Below are positions 1 through 10,932 of a DNA stretch of 39,521 nt, piece by piece. Location: contig JAEZCG010000110.1 of the NCBI GenBank assembly GCA_023430065.1, positions 1-39,521 on the forward strand, written 5' to 3'. The first letter of the stretch is position 1, and every line of letters begins with the position of its first letter. Below the pieces are notes generated by a model, which worked only from the letters and a program-made list of their open reading frames with translations, was not told where the DNA came from and made no database searches. The translations under genes were made by a program, and so were the position numbers. The DNA is from Pseudomonadota bacterium. GTDB lineage: Bacteria > Pseudomonadota > Gammaproteobacteria > Burkholderiales > SHXO01.

Positions 1-404
1 GCACGGGGTGCGGCGGCTCGACTCACCGGCTTCACCGCAGCCGCCCTGCGGGCGCGGGCGCCGGCGCGGCGGTCAGCGGACTTCACGGCGACGTCGGCGA
101 TGCGGGCGACGACCTCCGGCTGCGGCCGGAACACCACCAGGAGCTTGCCGATGTGCTGGACCGGCTGGGCGCCGAGCGCGGTGCAGATCTTCGACAGGAA
201 GTCCTCGCGCACCTCCCGGTCTTCGGCCGCCGCCTTCACCTTGATCAGTTCGTGGCTCTTGAGGTTGACGTCGATTTCGCGCAATACGGCCGGGGACAGG
301 CCCTTGTCGCCGATGGTCACCACCGGGTGGAGAGCGTGTGCGCGGGCCTTGAGCGCTCGGCGCTGCGCCGGGCTGAGCGGAGTTGCTTCGTGGGAGCTGG
401 TCAT
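1..404 (-). CDS. yhbY: YhbY-family RNA-binding protein (CRS1/YhbY domain), 3' end cut by window
   Basis: The reading frame starts at ATG 404-402 and stays open for 134 codons to the left edge, so the C-terminus is not seen. Residues 9 to about 100 match the small CRS1/YhbY RNA-binding fold associated with pre-50S ribosomes: SPAQRRALKARAH, then the GxxG RNA-contact loop (GDKG, residues 32-35), then LKSHELIKVK and the IGKLLVVFRP strand. E. coli YhbY ends at about 97 residues. Here a basic Arg/Ala-rich tail follows, which suggests extra nonspecific RNA contacts. The gene is divergent from rlmE, with 68 bp between the starts; the yhbY/rlmE/ftsH neighbourhood is standard in proteobacteria. Identity is confident; the tail function is inference. 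Confidence 0.9.
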   Translation of the reverse strand, partial: MTSSHEATPLSPAQRRALKARAHALHPVVTIGDKGLSPAVLREIDVNLKSHELIKVKAAAEDREVREDFLSKICTALGAQPVQHIGKLLVVFRPQPEVVARIADVAVKSADRRAGARARRAAAVKPVSRAAAPR

Positions 405-472
405 GCCGTATTCTAGGACCCCGGCGCCGCGCGGACCAGCCATCCTGCAAGCGCGCCAGGGATGCGAGTGAG

Positions 473-1099
473 ATGGCGCGCAGCAAGTCGAGCCGGACCT
501 GGATGCAGGAGCACGTTTCCGACCGCTTCGTTCGCAAGGCGAAGGAGGAGGGCTATCGTTCGCGCGCAGCGTTCAAGCTGCGCGAACTCGCGCAGCAGGA
601 CCGGCTGATCCTCCCCGGCATGACGGTGGTCGACCTGGGATCCGCGCCCGGTGGCTGGTCGCAGATCGCGGCGGAGCTGGTTGGCCCGAAAGGTCGGGTG
701 GTCGCGGTCGATATCCTGGACATGCAGGCCCTTCCCGGCGTGGAGTTCATCCGCGGCGATTTTCGCGAGGCCGCTACGCTGGAGCGGCTGGAGGAGATGC
801 TAGGCGAGCGGCAGGTCGACCTTGTGTTGAGCGACATGTCGCCCAATATCAGCGGCATCGGAATGGTGGATCAGGCGCGTGCCGCGCACTTGGCGGAACT
901 GGCCATCGAGTTCGGTCTGGAGCGGTTGAAACTGGGCGGCAACCTGCTGGTCAAAACTTTCCAGGGCGAGGCCTTCGCCGAGGTTCGCGATCAGATGAGG
1001 CGGTCCTTTCGACGCGTCTTGGCGCGCAAGCCGGATGCGTCGCGCAGCCGCAGTCCCGAAATGTACCTGGTGGGGATCGAGGTGCAGAACCATCCCTGA
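473..1099 (+). CDS. rlmE: 23S rRNA (uridine-2'-O)-methyltransferase RlmE (FtsJ/RrmJ)
   Basis: A 208-residue SAM-dependent methyltransferase that in the family 2'-O-methylates U2552 in the A-loop of 23S rRNA, a late step of 50S maturation. The catalytic K-D-K-E tetrad is readable as K35 (RAAFKLREL), D121 (LSDMSPNISG), K161 (LLVKTFQGEAF) and E196 (SRSPEMYLVG). The SAM motif VVDLGSAPGGWSQ is at residues 52-64. Length equals E. coli RlmE (209). ATG 473 is chosen because MARSKSSRTWMQEHVSDRFV is the typical N-terminus; a longer in-frame start at 383 would overlap the divergent yhbY and add unrelated residues. The gene lies upstream of ftsH, as in E. coli. Confidence 0.96.
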   Translation: MARSKSSRTWMQEHVSDRFVRKAKEEGYRSRAAFKLRELAQQDRLILPGMTVVDLGSAPGGWSQIAAELVGPKGRVVAVDILDMQALPGVEFIRGDFREAATLERLEEMLGERQVDLVLSDMSPNISGIGMVDQARAAHLAELAIEFGLERLKLGGNLLVKTFQGEAFAEVRDQMRRSFRRVLARKPDASRSRSPEMYLVGIEVQNHP

Positions 1100-1125
1100 C
1101 ATGAGTGATCCGGCGCCATTACAAT
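1096..1125 (+). promoter_or_regulatory. candidate sigma-70 promoter for ftsH
   Basis: CTGACA (1096-1101) and TACAAT (1120-1125), separated by 18 nt, match the -35 and -10 boxes at five of six positions each. They sit at the end of rlmE, about 45 nt before the ftsH start. This would let ftsH be transcribed independently of rlmE. Seen by eye only. Confidence 0.5.
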
Positions 1126-1170
1126 GGCCGCTGGCAGCTTGGTTTGCGCCCTGCGGGGCGAGGAGCAATT

Positions 1171-3066
<1,896 letters not shown>

Positions 3067-3093
3067 AGGGAGGGAACATCCCTCGCCGGCTGG

Positions 3094-3119
3094 AAGGGGC
3101 AACGCAGGTTGCCCCTTTT
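3094..3119 (+). terminator. Rho-independent terminator after ftsH
   Basis: A perfect stem GGGGCAAC / GTTGCCCC (3096-3103 and 3108-3115) with a GCAG tetraloop is flanked by AA on the left and TTTT on the right, which extends the stem. It lies 27 nt after the ftsH stop and 17 nt before the folP start. It would end or attenuate the ftsH transcript, with read-through or a promoter inside this stretch feeding folP-glmM. Confidence 0.8.
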
Positions 3120-3136
3120 CCGTTGCAGGGCGCTGC

Positions 3137-3991
3137 ATGACCGCCACCGCCTTCCCACGCCTGCGCGCCGGGCGCTTTCTCCTGACGCTGGATCGACCGC
3201 TCATCATGGGCGTGGTGAACGTCACGCCCGATTCCTTTTCCGACGGCGGCCGCTTCCTCGAGGTCGACCGGGCTGTCGAGCACGCGCAGCGTCTGATCGA
3301 GGAGGGCGCCGACATCCTCGACGTCGGCGGGGAGTCGACACGGCCCGGTGCACCGCCGCTGAGCCTGCAGGAGGAGGCGGATCGGGTCCTGCCGGTCATC
3401 GCGGCAGTGAACGGCCTCGGCGTTCCGATCTCCGTGGATACCCGCAAGCCGCAACTGATGCATCAGGCTCTGGCTGCCGGTGCCGATATGATCAATGACA
3501 TCGAGGCGCTGCGCGCCCCGGGAGCGTTGGCGGCGGTTGCCGGGTCGGACTGCGCGCTGTGCCTGATGCACATGCGCGGTGAGCCGGGCACGATGCAGCA
3601 GTCGCCTGAATACGAAGACGTGCTGTCGGAGGTGCAGGCGTTCCTGGTCGCCCGCGTGGCGGTGTGCGAGATGGCGGGCATCGACCGCAGCCGTCTGACG
3701 GTGGATCCGGGCTTCGGGTTCGGCAAGACGGTGCGCCACAACCTGAGCCTGATCAGAGGATTGCCGCGTCTGGCTGCCGGTGGCGTACCGGTCGTCGCCG
3801 GGCTTTCGCGCAAATCGATGCTGGGTAGAATCACTGGCCGCGGCGTGGGCGCGCGGCTGGCCGGCAGCGTGGCCGCGGCACTGCTGGCGGTCGATCGGGG
3901 CGCAGCGATCGTCCGGGTGCACGATGTCGCGGCGACCCGCGATGCGTTGCTGGTCAGACAGGCAGTGCTCGATGAGGATTACGAGGCATGA
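3137..3991 (+). CDS. folP: dihydropteroate synthase
   Basis: Condenses 6-hydroxymethyl-dihydropterin pyrophosphate with p-aminobenzoate in folate synthesis; the sulfonamide target. The 284-residue TIM-barrel protein shows the signature loops in order: [15 protein letters not shown] (24-38), [16 protein letters not shown], an IND block (MINDIEAL), [17 protein letters not shown] and [14 protein letters not shown] 3137 fits the family N-terminus; no strong Shine-Dalgarno is visible. The stop codon overlaps the glmM ATG by the ATGA arrangement, so the two are translationally coupled, as in many proteobacteria. Confidence 0.96.
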   Translation: MTATAFPRLRAGRFLLTLDRPLIMGVVNVTPDSFSDGGRFLEVDRAVEHAQRLIEEGADILDVGGESTRPGAPPLSLQEEADRVLPVIAAVNGLGVPISVDTRKPQLMHQALAAGADMINDIEALRAPGALAAVAGSDCALCLMHMRGEPGTMQQSPEYEDVLSEVQAFLVARVAVCEMAGIDRSRLTVDPGFGFGKTVRHNLSLIRGLPRLAAGGVPVVAGLSRKSMLGRITGRGVGARLAGSVAAALLAVDRGAAIVRVHDVAATRDALLVRQAVLDEDYEA

Positions 3992-5349
3992 GTAGAAAGT
4001 ACTTCGGGACCGACGGCGTGCGGGGAAAGGTGGGAGAGCACCCGATCACGCCCGAGTTCGTGATGCATCTGGGTTATGCGGCGGGAAAGGTGCTTGCCGG
4101 AGCGGGACAGCGCCCAGCGGGTGCGGAACCGCCCGGCGTGCTGATCGGGAAGGACACGCGGATTTCCGGATACATGCTCGAGTCGGCGCTCACCGCCGGC
4201 CTGTCCGCCGCCGGGGTGGATACCTATCTGTCGGGACCCAGTCCCACGCCCGCCATCGCCTATCTGACGCGCGCGCTGAGGCTGTCCGCCGGCATCGTCA
4301 TCAGCGCATCGCATAATCCCTACGAAGACAACGGGATCAAGTTCTTCTCCTCGAGCGGCGACAAGCTGCCCGACGCAGTGGAGCAGGAGATCGAAGCGCA
4401 TCTCGAGGATCCGATCGTCACGGTTCCCTCTGCCCAGCTCGGCAAGGCACGTCGTATCAGCGATGCCGCCGGACGCTACATCGAATTCTGCAAGAGCAGC
4501 TTTCCCAACGACCTCGACCTGCGTGGCATGAAGATCGTAGTCGATTGCGCGCACGGCGCCACATACAACGTCGCGCCGCACGTGTTCCACGAACTGGGGG
4601 CCGATGTGATCGCCATCGGCAATCAGCCGGACGGGCTGAACATCAATCAGGACTGCGGGGCCACCATGCCGAAGACCCTGGCAAAGTCCGTGGTGGAACA
4701 GCATGCCGAGCTGGGCATCGCGCTCGACGGCGACGGCGACCGCCTGATGATGGTGGACAGCGAAGGCCGCGTCTACGACGGCGATCAGCTGGTGTACCTG
4801 ATTGCCCGCCGCCGCCATGCCGATGGCGGAATGCGCGGGGGCGTGGTCGGCACCCTGATGAGCAACTTCGGCCTGGAGAAGGCGCTGGCCGACCTGAGCA
4901 TCCCGTTCTGCCGGGCGGCCGTCGGCGACCGCTACGTGCTCGAGGAGTTGCGCGGCCGGGGATGGCAGATCGGCGGCGAAAACTCGGGACACATCATCTG
5001 CCTGGACAAGCACACCACGGGGGACGGCATCGTGTCGGCGCTGCAGGTGCTGCACGCGGTGCGGGCAGAACGCAAGTCCCTGGAGGAGTTGTGCCGGGGC
5101 CTGCGCCTGTACCCGCAGGTCCTGGTCAACGTGCGGGTCGAGCGCGGAACCGACTTTCGCCGGGATCCTCAGGTGCAGGCCGCGGTGCGCGCGGCCGAAA
5201 CCGCCCTCGCGGGCCGCGGGCGCGTCCTCCTTCGCCCGTCCGGCACCGAGCCGGTGATCCGGGTCATGGTGGAGGGGGAGACCGAATCGGAGGTCAGGAC
5301 GCTGGCCGAGTCCATCGCAGAGTCGATCAGACGGCGGGCGGCGGCGTAA
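3988..5349 (+). CDS. glmM: phosphoglucosamine mutase
   Basis: Interconverts glucosamine-6-phosphate and glucosamine-1-phosphate, feeding UDP-GlcNAc for peptidoglycan and LPS. The 453-residue protein has the phosphoserine loop ISASHNP with catalytic Ser108, the Mg-binding loop DGDGDR (247-252), the sugar-binding GGENSGH motif and the C-terminal phosphate-binding [15 protein letters not shown]. Length matches the family (about 445). The start overlaps the folP stop. A gap of 117 bp with regulatory-looking sequence follows before pstS. Confidence 0.97.
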   Translation: MSRKYFGTDGVRGKVGEHPITPEFVMHLGYAAGKVLAGAGQRPAGAEPPGVLIGKDTRISGYMLESALTAGLSAAGVDTYLSGPSPTPAIAYLTRALRLSAGIVISASHNPYEDNGIKFFSSSGDKLPDAVEQEIEAHLEDPIVTVPSAQLGKARRISDAAGRYIEFCKSSFPNDLDLRGMKIVVDCAHGATYNVAPHVFHELGADVIAIGNQPDGLNINQDCGATMPKTLAKSVVEQHAELGIALDGDGDRLMMVDSEGRVYDGDQLVYLIARRRHADGGMRGGVVGTLMSNFGLEKALADLSIPFCRAAVGDRYVLEELRGRGWQIGGENSGHIICLDKHTTGDGIVSALQVLHAVRAERKSLEELCRGLRLYPQVLVNVRVERGTDFRRDPQVQAAVRAAETALAGRGRVLLRPSGTEPVIRVMVEGETESEVRTLAESIAESIRRRAAA

Positions 5350-5391
5350 CGGCCAAGTTCAGGCAGCATAGGCGTCGGACCGGGTGACCGG

Positions 5392-5425
5392 ATGCAATGA
5401 AACCGTCACACTCGGGGCCTAGAAT
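5392..5425 (+). promoter_or_regulatory. candidate Pho box and -10 for pstS
   Basis: Two 7-nt half-sites separated by 4 nt (ATGCAAT at 5392-5398 and CCGTCAC at 5403-5409) resemble the PhoB site CTGTCAY-N4-CTGTCAY. The second matches at six of seven positions, the first at only four. A TAGAAT -10 box (5420-5425) begins 10 nt after the second half-site, the spacing normal for PhoB-dependent promoters that lack a -35 box. Spacing is the main support. Confidence 0.4.
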
Positions 5426-5466
5426 CGGAGTCCTGCTTTCGTGATCCCAACAGGAGCCTGGACTCT

Positions 5467-6474
5467 ATGAACTTCCGAATGATAGCGCGCGCTTTTGCCG
5501 TGTCCTCCACGGTCGCCACCCTTGGCGTTGCGGCGCTGCCGGTGCACGCCCAGATGGTCAGGATAGACGGCTCCAGCACCGTCTTTCCCATCACCGAAGC
5601 GGTGGCGGAGGACTTCCAGCAGTCGGTCAAGGGTAAGGTCCGCGTGACCGTCGGAATCTCCGGAACCGGCGGCGGCTTCAAGAAGTTCTGCCGCGGCGAG
5701 ACCGACTTCTCCAACGCCTCCCGCCCCATCCTGAAGTCGGAGATGGACGCGTGCAAGGCGGCCGGGGTGCAGTACTACGAACTGCCCGTGGCGTACGACG
5801 CGCTCACGGTGGTCATGAATCCGCAGAACACCTGGATCAAGAGCCTCACGCCTGCGGAACTCAAGAGAATGTGGGAGCCGGCGGCGCAGGGCAAGATCAA
5901 GACCTGGAAGCAGGTCAACCCGGCTTGGCCGGACCAGCCGCTCAAGCTGTTCGGCCCGGGCGCCGATTCCGGCACCTTCGACTACTTCACCGAAGCAGTC
6001 AACGGCAAGTCCAAGGCGAGCCGCGGCGACTTCACGGCCAGCGAGGACGACAACGTGCTGGTCCAGGGTGTGGCACGCGACGTCAACGCGTTGGGCTATT
6101 TCGGCTTCGCCTACTACACCGAGAACAAGGACAAGCTCAAGGCAGTTCCCATCTCACCCGCGCCCGGCCAGCCCGGCGTCTACCCGTCGACCGAGACCGT
6201 GGAGAACGGCACCTATCAGCCCCTGTCGCGTCCGATCTTCGTCTATGTGAACGCCAAGTCGCTCCAGCGGCCGGAAGTGAAGCAGTTCCTCGACTTCTAC
6301 ATGAAGAATGCCGATCCGCTCGTGCGTGAAGTCAAGTACGTTCCCCTCCCCCAGAAGGCCTACCAATACAACCTGGAGCACGTCGCAAAGAAGCAGCTCG
6401 GCACGAAGTTCGGCGGCGAGAACAAGGTCGGCCTGACCATCGAGGACCTGATGAAGCTCGAAGCCAAGCTTTGA
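5467..6474 (+). CDS. pstS: phosphate ABC transporter, periplasmic phosphate-binding protein
   Basis: Captures inorganic phosphate in the periplasm for the PstCAB importer. The first 28 residues form a Sec signal peptide (basic MNFRMIAR, hydrophobic core, VHA cleavage before Gln29). The mature protein opens with [13 protein letters not shown], the phosphate-binding loop of the PstS family, and has [25 protein letters not shown] and [13 protein letters not shown], the other ligand loops. The 335-residue length is normal for the PstS/SphX-like branch. AGGAG lies 10 nt upstream of the ATG. It heads pstSCAB; a hairpin follows it, which would raise the level of the binding protein over the membrane parts. 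Confidence 0.95.
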   Translation: MNFRMIARAFAVSSTVATLGVAALPVHAQMVRIDGSSTVFPITEAVAEDFQQSVKGKVRVTVGISGTGGGFKKFCRGETDFSNASRPILKSEMDACKAAGVQYYELPVAYDALTVVMNPQNTWIKSLTPAELKRMWEPAAQGKIKTWKQVNPAWPDQPLKLFGPGADSGTFDYFTEAVNGKSKASRGDFTASEDDNVLVQGVARDVNALGYFGFAYYTENKDKLKAVPISPAPGQPGVYPSTETVENGTYQPLSRPIFVYVNAKSLQRPEVKQFLDFYMKNADPLVREVKYVPLPQKAYQYNLEHVAKKQLGTKFGGENKVGLTIEDLMKLEAKL

Positions 6475-6497
6475 GCGGCTCGCGCGTACGTTGACCT

Positions 6498-6525
6498 GAG
6501 AGGGGCGGCCGCCCCTCTCGCTTTT
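6498..6525 (+). terminator. hairpin between pstS and pstC (partial terminator or mRNA stabiliser)
   Basis: A perfect 22-bp palindrome, GAGAGGGGCGG / CCGCCCCTCTC (6498-6519), is followed by G and CTTTT. As RNA it folds to a 9-bp stem with a GGCC loop. Placed 23 nt after the pstS stop inside a transport operon, it probably protects the pstS message or attenuates pstCAB. A second small hairpin (CGGCTC-GAAT-GAGCCG, 6540-6555) follows without a T-run. Confidence 0.6.
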
Positions 6526-6631
6526 CGTGCAGTCGGCGTCGGCTCGAATGAGCCGGCCCGGTGACTGGTGTAGACTGACGGCCCTTGCGATGGCTCCGCC
6601 CTCCGCTACCTATTCAGAAAGGCTCTACGCT

Positions 6632-7549
6632 GTGGCAGATAACGTCATCAGCGACCGGCTTTCGAGAAGAAAAACCCGGCATCTGCGCGAGCGCGTGATC
6701 GAGTTCATTCTGTTCTCGGCCGCGGCCTTCTCCGTGTTCGTGACGCTCGGCATCGTCTACGTTCTGGTGTCCGAGTCGGTGCTGTTCTTCCGTCAGATCT
6801 CGGTCTGGGATTTCCTCACCGATACGCAGTGGACCCCGCTGTTCGCCGATGCGCACTACGGGATCATGGTGCTGCTGTCGGGCACGCTGGTCAGTTCCGC
6901 GGTGGCCTTGTGCGTGGCGGTTCCGCTCGGCACCATCATCGCGATCTATCTGTCGGAATTCGCACCGTTCTCCGTACGAGAGATCGCCAAGCCTCTGCTG
7001 GAACTGCTCTCCGGCGTGCCCACCGTGGTCTACGGCTATTTCGCCCTGCTGTTCGTCACCCCGCTGCTGCAGCACTTCTTCCCGTCGCTGCCCGGCTTCA
7101 ATCTTCTGTCGGCGGGACTCGTCATGGGCATCATGATCATTCCCTACGTTGCGTCGGTGAGCGAGGATGCCATGCGCGCGGTACCCATGAGCATGCGCGA
7201 GGGGAGCTACGCGATGGGGGCCACGCGCTACCAGACCGCCGTGCGGGTCGTGACCCCGGCCGCCCTGTCGGGGATCACGGCCGCCTACATCCTCGGCATT
7301 TCCCGGGCGGTGGGCGAAACGATGATCCTCGCGATCGCAGCCGGTATGCAGCCCAATCTCACGTGGAATCCCACCGAGCCGGCTGCGACGATCACCTCCT
7401 TCATCGTGCAGGTTGCACTGGGCGACCTGCCGCACGGCAGCATCGGTTACCAGACCATCTTCGCCGCCGGCCTGACGCTGATGCTCATGACCCTCGCGTT
7501 CAACGTGCTCGGCCACATGCTGACGCGTCGCTTCCGTCAGGTCTACTAG
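6632..7549 (+). CDS. pstC: phosphate ABC transporter permease PstC
   Basis: One of the two inner-membrane subunits of the phosphate importer. The GTG start at 6632 is chosen: AAAGG lies about 9 nt upstream and the product begins MADNVISDRLSRRKTRHLRER, a basic cytoplasmic leader before the first membrane helix. Earlier in-frame starts (6527, 6590) add sequence unlike the family. The 305 residues hold about six membrane helices. The permease EAA loop region is YAMGATRYQTAVRVVTPAALSG followed by ISRAVGETM. It lies 10 nt upstream of pstA. Confidence 0.92.
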   Translation: MADNVISDRLSRRKTRHLRERVIEFILFSAAAFSVFVTLGIVYVLVSESVLFFRQISVWDFLTDTQWTPLFADAHYGIMVLLSGTLVSSAVALCVAVPLGTIIAIYLSEFAPFSVREIAKPLLELLSGVPTVVYGYFALLFVTPLLQHFFPSLPGFNLLSAGLVMGIMIIPYVASVSEDAMRAVPMSMREGSYAMGATRYQTAVRVVTPAALSGITAAYILGISRAVGETMILAIAAGMQPNLTWNPTEPAATITSFIVQVALGDLPHGSIGYQTIFAAGLTLMLMTLAFNVLGHMLTRRFRQVY

Positions 7550-7559
7550 GACCCTTGCC

Positions 7560-8483
7560 ATGGACCAGTCGGCACTGCAGGAAACACGCGACCTGATCCG
7601 ACGGCACAAGCGCCTGGATCTGCTGTTTGCCGCCGTCGGGCTGATGTGCCTGGGCATCGCCGCGATCACCTTCTCGGCCCTGGTGATCGACATGGCGATC
7701 GACGGCGCGCCGCGCCTGTCGCCGGACTTTTTCACCAACTTCCCGTCGCGCCGGCCCGCTCAGGCCGGCATTCTGTCCGCGTGGGTGGGCAGCACGCTGG
7801 TAATGATCGTCACGGCCGCCTCCGCGATTCCCGTCGGGGTGGCCGCAGCGGTCTATCTGGAGGAATACGCGCCCAAGAATCTGCTCACCGCAATCATCGA
7901 GATCAACATCACCAATCTGGCGGGCGTACCGTCGATCGTGTACGGTCTTCTTGCGCTCGGCCTGTTTGTCTACGGGCTCGGCTTCGGCCAGAGCATCCTG
8001 TCGGCTGGCCTGACGCTGGGTCTGCTCATTCTGCCGGTCGTGATCGTTGCCACGCGCGAGGCGATCCGTTCGATACCGAGCGCGATTCGCGAGGCCGCGT
8101 ACGCAGTGGGGGCAACCAAGTGGGGAACCACCTGGGACCATGTGCTGCCGTACTCCGTGCCCGGCATCATGACCGGTGTGGTGATCGGCATGGCGCGCGC
8201 GATCGGCGAGACCGCACCCATCATCACGATCGGCGCGCTCACCTTCATCGCCTTCCTGCCGCCTGCCCCGGTCCAGGGCGAGTTCCCGTTCCTGTCGTTC
8301 GAATGGCTGACGGCGCCATTCACGGTCATGCCCATCCAGATGTTCAACTGGACTTCGCGCCCCGAGGCGGCGTTCCATCAGAACGCCGCCGCGGCGGGTC
8401 TGGTGCTTCTGCTCATGACCCTGTCGATGAACGCCCTGGCGATCTACATCCGCTACAGGTTGCGCAAGCGCATCAAGTGGTAA
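7560..8483 (+). CDS. pstA: phosphate ABC transporter permease PstA
   Basis: The second permease subunit, 307 residues with about six membrane helices. The ABC permease EAA motif reads AIREAAYAVGATKWGTTWDHVLPYSVPGI, followed by GMARAIGETAPIITIGA, characteristic of PstA. The N-terminal 30 residues are polar before the first helix (LDLLFAAVGLMCLGIAAITF). The gene begins 10 nt after pstC and is followed 28 nt later by pstB, consistent with one transcript. Confidence 0.95.
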   Translation: MDQSALQETRDLIRRHKRLDLLFAAVGLMCLGIAAITFSALVIDMAIDGAPRLSPDFFTNFPSRRPAQAGILSAWVGSTLVMIVTAASAIPVGVAAAVYLEEYAPKNLLTAIIEINITNLAGVPSIVYGLLALGLFVYGLGFGQSILSAGLTLGLLILPVVIVATREAIRSIPSAIREAAYAVGATKWGTTWDHVLPYSVPGIMTGVVIGMARAIGETAPIITIGALTFIAFLPPAPVQGEFPFLSFEWLTAPFTVMPIQMFNWTSRPEAAFHQNAAAAGLVLLLMTLSMNALAIYIRYRLRKRIKW

Positions 8484-8511
8484 CGACGAACCGTAGAAGA
8501 GCCTTTCGAAC

Positions 8512-9312
8512 ATGCCCAAAGTGACCGACGGTCCGCTCGCCACCGCCTCCATGGTGGTCAAGGCGGAAACGAAGAACCTGAACTTCCACTACGGCAGCTT
8601 CCATGCTCTCAAGGGCATCAGCATGCCCCTGTACGAGAAGAAGGTGACCGCGCTGATCGGACCGTCCGGATGCGGCAAGTCGACCTACCTGCGCTGCTTC
8701 AACCGGATGCACGATCTGTATCCGGGCAACCGCTACGAGGGGGAGATCCGCCTGTATCCGGACAACACCAACCTGCTGCATGCGCACGTCGATCCGATCG
8801 AGGTGCGCATGCGCATCAGCATGGTGTTCCAGAAGCCCAATCCTTTTCCCAAGTCGATCTACGAGAACGTCGCGTACGGCCTGCGCGTGCGCGGGGAGCG
8901 CAAGGCGTCGATCGTCGACGAGAAGGTCGAACAGGCCCTCAGGGGTGCAGCCTTGTGGGACGAGGTCAAGCACCGGCTCAAGGATCTCGCCTTCAATCTG
9001 TCGGGCGGCCAGCAGCAGCGGCTGTGCATCGCGCGTGCGCTGGCGACCGAGCCGGAGATCCTGTTGTTCGACGAACCGACCTCTGCCCTGGATCCCATCG
9101 CCACCGCCAGCATCGAGGAACTGATTGCCGATCTGAAGGGTAAGCTCACGATCCTCATCGTCACCCACAACATGCAGCAGGCGGCGCGGGTCTCCGATTA
9201 CACGGCCTACATGTACCTGGGCGAAGTGATCGAGTTCGACGCCACCGACACGATCTTCATCAAGCCGAAGAACAAGGCGACCGAGGATTACATCACCGGG
9301 CGCTTCGGCTAG
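8512..9312 (+). CDS. pstB: phosphate ABC transporter ATP-binding protein PstB
   Basis: The ATPase that powers phosphate import. The 266-residue protein has Walker [10 protein letters not shown] (50-58), the Q-loop region [16 protein letters not shown], the ABC signature LSGGQQQR (163-170), Walker [13 protein letters not shown] (184-195) and the H-loop VTHNMQQA. The PNPFP after the Q-loop and the ending [11 protein letters not shown] are specific to PstB. No phoU follows, although phoU often closes this operon; the next gene is tpiA. Confidence 0.97.
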   Translation: MPKVTDGPLATASMVVKAETKNLNFHYGSFHALKGISMPLYEKKVTALIGPSGCGKSTYLRCFNRMHDLYPGNRYEGEIRLYPDNTNLLHAHVDPIEVRMRISMVFQKPNPFPKSIYENVAYGLRVRGERKASIVDEKVEQALRGAALWDEVKHRLKDLAFNLSGGQQQRLCIARALATEPEILLFDEPTSALDPIATASIEELIADLKGKLTILIVTHNMQQAARVSDYTAYMYLGEVIEFDATDTIFIKPKNKATEDYITGRFG

Positions 9313-9455
9313 CAGCCGGCACGGATTCGCGTGGGTCTTCGGATTGCCGCGGGCGACGGGGCTGCACGCCCGCCACGAGTCCGCATCCAATCGGCTTGCG
9401 TGCGCGATCACACAGCGCGGCGCCTGCCATCCGCGTGCCGCGAACCCTCCCTCGT

Positions 9456-9485
9456 TTGACCCACCCTCGCCGGGGAGCGTAAAAT
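9456..9485 (+). promoter_or_regulatory. candidate sigma-70 promoter for tpiA
   Basis: TTGACC (9456-9461) and TAAAAT (9480-9485) are separated by 18 nt and match the two consensus boxes at five of six positions each. The -10 box lies 25 nt before the tpiA ATG. It sits at the end of the 198-bp gap after pstB; the rest of that gap shows no other signal. Confidence 0.65.
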
Positions 9486-9510
9486 CCCGTTGATTTGGTG
9501 AACGGTGGGC

Positions 9511-10269
9511 ATGCGCGCGAAGCTTGTCGCTGGAAACTGGAAGATGCATGGCGGCCTCGCCGAAAACGAGGCGTTGCTGCGAAGCCTGCTGACGGGTCTG
9601 AGTGGGCTCCCATCGGCCAACGTTGCGGTCTGCGTGCCTTTCCCGTATCTCGCGCAAGTCCAGTCGCTGCTCTCCGGTAGTGCCATCGCCTGGGGCGCGC
9701 AAAACGCCAGCGAGCACGTCAAGGGCGCTTACACCGGCGAAGTGTCGGTGGCCATGCTCCGGGAGTTCGGCTGTCGCTTCGCGATCGTCGGGCACTCCGA
9801 GCGTCGTGCCCTGTATGGAGAGGACGACGGCCAGGTGGCGGCGAAGTTCAAGGCGGTCCGGAGCGGAGGACTGACCCCCATCCTGTGCGTCGGCGAAACC
9901 CTGGCGCAGCGGGAGGCGGGACAGACCAACGAGGTGGTCGCCGGCCAGTTGCGGGCGGTGGTGGAATCGGCCGGCGGGGACGCCTTGCGTGACGCCATCC
10001 TGGCCTACGAGCCGGTGTGGGCGATCGGGACGGGGCGAAGTGCCACGCCGGAGCAGGCGCAGGAAGTGCACGCCTGGTTGCGCGAGCAGGCTTCGCGCAC
10101 TGCGGGCGCAGCGGTTGCGCGGGTGCTGCCGATCCTATACGGGGGTAGCGTCAAGGCAGCCAACGCAGCCCAGCTGTTCGAACAGCCGGATATCGACGGG
10201 GGACTGATCGGCGGAGCATCCCTGGTGTCCGAGGAATTCCTGGCGATCTGCCGTGCGGCGGATCGATGA
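9511..10269 (+). CDS. tpiA: triose-phosphate isomerase
   Basis: Interconverts dihydroxyacetone phosphate and glyceraldehyde-3-phosphate in glycolysis and gluconeogenesis. The 252-residue TIM barrel shows all catalytic residues: Lys11 (AGNWKMH), His95 (IVGHSERR) and Glu167 (AYEPVWAIGTG), plus the phosphate-binding YGGSVKAAN loop and GGLIGGASL. ATG 9511 gives the standard N-terminus MRAKLVAGNWK; a GTG two codons earlier is possible. It begins a short tpiA-secG unit. Confidence 0.97.
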   Translation: MRAKLVAGNWKMHGGLAENEALLRSLLTGLSGLPSANVAVCVPFPYLAQVQSLLSGSAIAWGAQNASEHVKGAYTGEVSVAMLREFGCRFAIVGHSERRALYGEDDGQVAAKFKAVRSGGLTPILCVGETLAQREAGQTNEVVAGQLRAVVESAGGDALRDAILAYEPVWAIGTGRSATPEQAQEVHAWLREQASRTAGAAVARVLPILYGGSVKAANAAQLFEQPDIDGGLIGGASLVSEEFLAICRAADR

Positions 10270-10292
10270 ATGCGTAAGCAGTCGGAAGGACC

Positions 10293-10658
10293 ATGCAAAT
10301 CGTCTTGTTGTTGATTCACGTCGTGATTGCCCTGGGGATCTGCGGCCTGGTGCTCCTCCAGCACGGCAAGGGCGCGGATATGGGCGCTGCCTTTGGCAGC
10401 GGTTCGTCGGGCAGCCTGTTCGGAGCCTCCGGTTCGGCCAACTTTCTCAGCCGCAGCACGGGCATCCTGGCCGCAGTGTTCTTCATCACGAGTCTCGGGC
10501 TGACCTGGTTCTCCATGCAGAAACCCACGGCGACCAGCGTGATGGATGCGCCGCAGGCGGTGCCGGCCCCGATCGCGCCGCCCGAAGGGGGCGTTGCCCC
10601 GGTCCCGGAGCCGGCCGCGCCGGCGGGCTCCAAGACCGACGACATACCGAAGCAGTAG
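10293..10658 (+). CDS. secG: preprotein translocase subunit SecG
   Basis: A small inner-membrane subunit of SecYEG. The 121 residues contain the first membrane helix (IVLLLIHVVIALGICGLVLLQ), the conserved loop HGKGADMGAAFGSGSSGSLFGASGSANFLSRSTG and a second helix (ILAAVFFITSLGLTWF). They end in a Pro/Ala-rich cytoplasmic or periplasmic tail of about 45 residues that the E. coli protein has only in part. GGAAGGA lies just upstream of the ATG. The order tpiA-secG-tRNA-Leu-nuo is common in betaproteobacteria. Confidence 0.95.
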   Translation: MQIVLLLIHVVIALGICGLVLLQHGKGADMGAAFGSGSSGSLFGASGSANFLSRSTGILAAVFFITSLGLTWFSMQKPTATSVMDAPQAVPAPIAPPEGGVAPVPEPAAPAGSKTDDIPKQ

Positions 10659-10713
10659 CGCGTGGCGTTGGAGGCGGCGGTAGACGGTCTGCCTTCAGCG
10701 AGTAGTTGCGAAA

Positions 10714-10798
10714 GCCGATGTGGTGAAATTGGTAGACACGCCGTCTTGAGGGGGCGGTGGCGAAAGCCGTGGGAGTTCGAGTCTCCCCATCGGCACCA
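10714..10798 (+). tRNA. tRNA-Leu (anticodon GAG), CCA encoded
   Basis: The acceptor stem GCCGATG pairs perfectly with CATCGGC. The anticodon stem-loop CCGTC-TTGAGGG-GGCGG presents GAG, reading CUC/CUU leucine codons. A long variable arm typical of class II tRNAs (TGGCGAAAGCCG region) and a T-arm with GTTCGAGTC follow. Discriminator A and CCA are encoded. Total 85 nt. Confidence 0.97.
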
Positions 10799-10808
10799 TC
10801 ACAAGACA

Positions 10809-10932
10809 GGACAGGCAGTCGACACGACCTGTCCACGGAGGAGGCTCATGGGGGCCGCGGTTTCCGCGACAGCTGCGGAAGACCTCGGTCCGAAAGAGGT
10901 ACGGACGAGCCAGCTGCCCGCTAGGTCGGGCA
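10809..10932 (+). other. structured leader between tRNA-Leu and nuoA (four inverted repeats)
   Basis: The 145-bp gap before nuoA holds four hairpin-forming repeats in a row: GGACAGG/CCTGTCC (10809-10834, 12-nt loop), CGCGG-TTT-CCGCG (10856-10868), CTCGGTCCG/CGGACGAG with one bulged G (10884-10909), and TGCCCG/CGGGCA (10915-10932). None has a T-run, so they are not plain terminators. The last ends 11 nt before the nuoA ATG, where no good Shine-Dalgarno is visible. A role in tRNA 3' processing or in control of nuo translation is inference. Confidence 0.5.

Noticed and set aside
383..472. Longer RlmE reading frame starting at 383
   Set aside because: It overlaps the divergent yhbY start and adds residues not seen in the family; ATG 473 gives the normal N-terminus.
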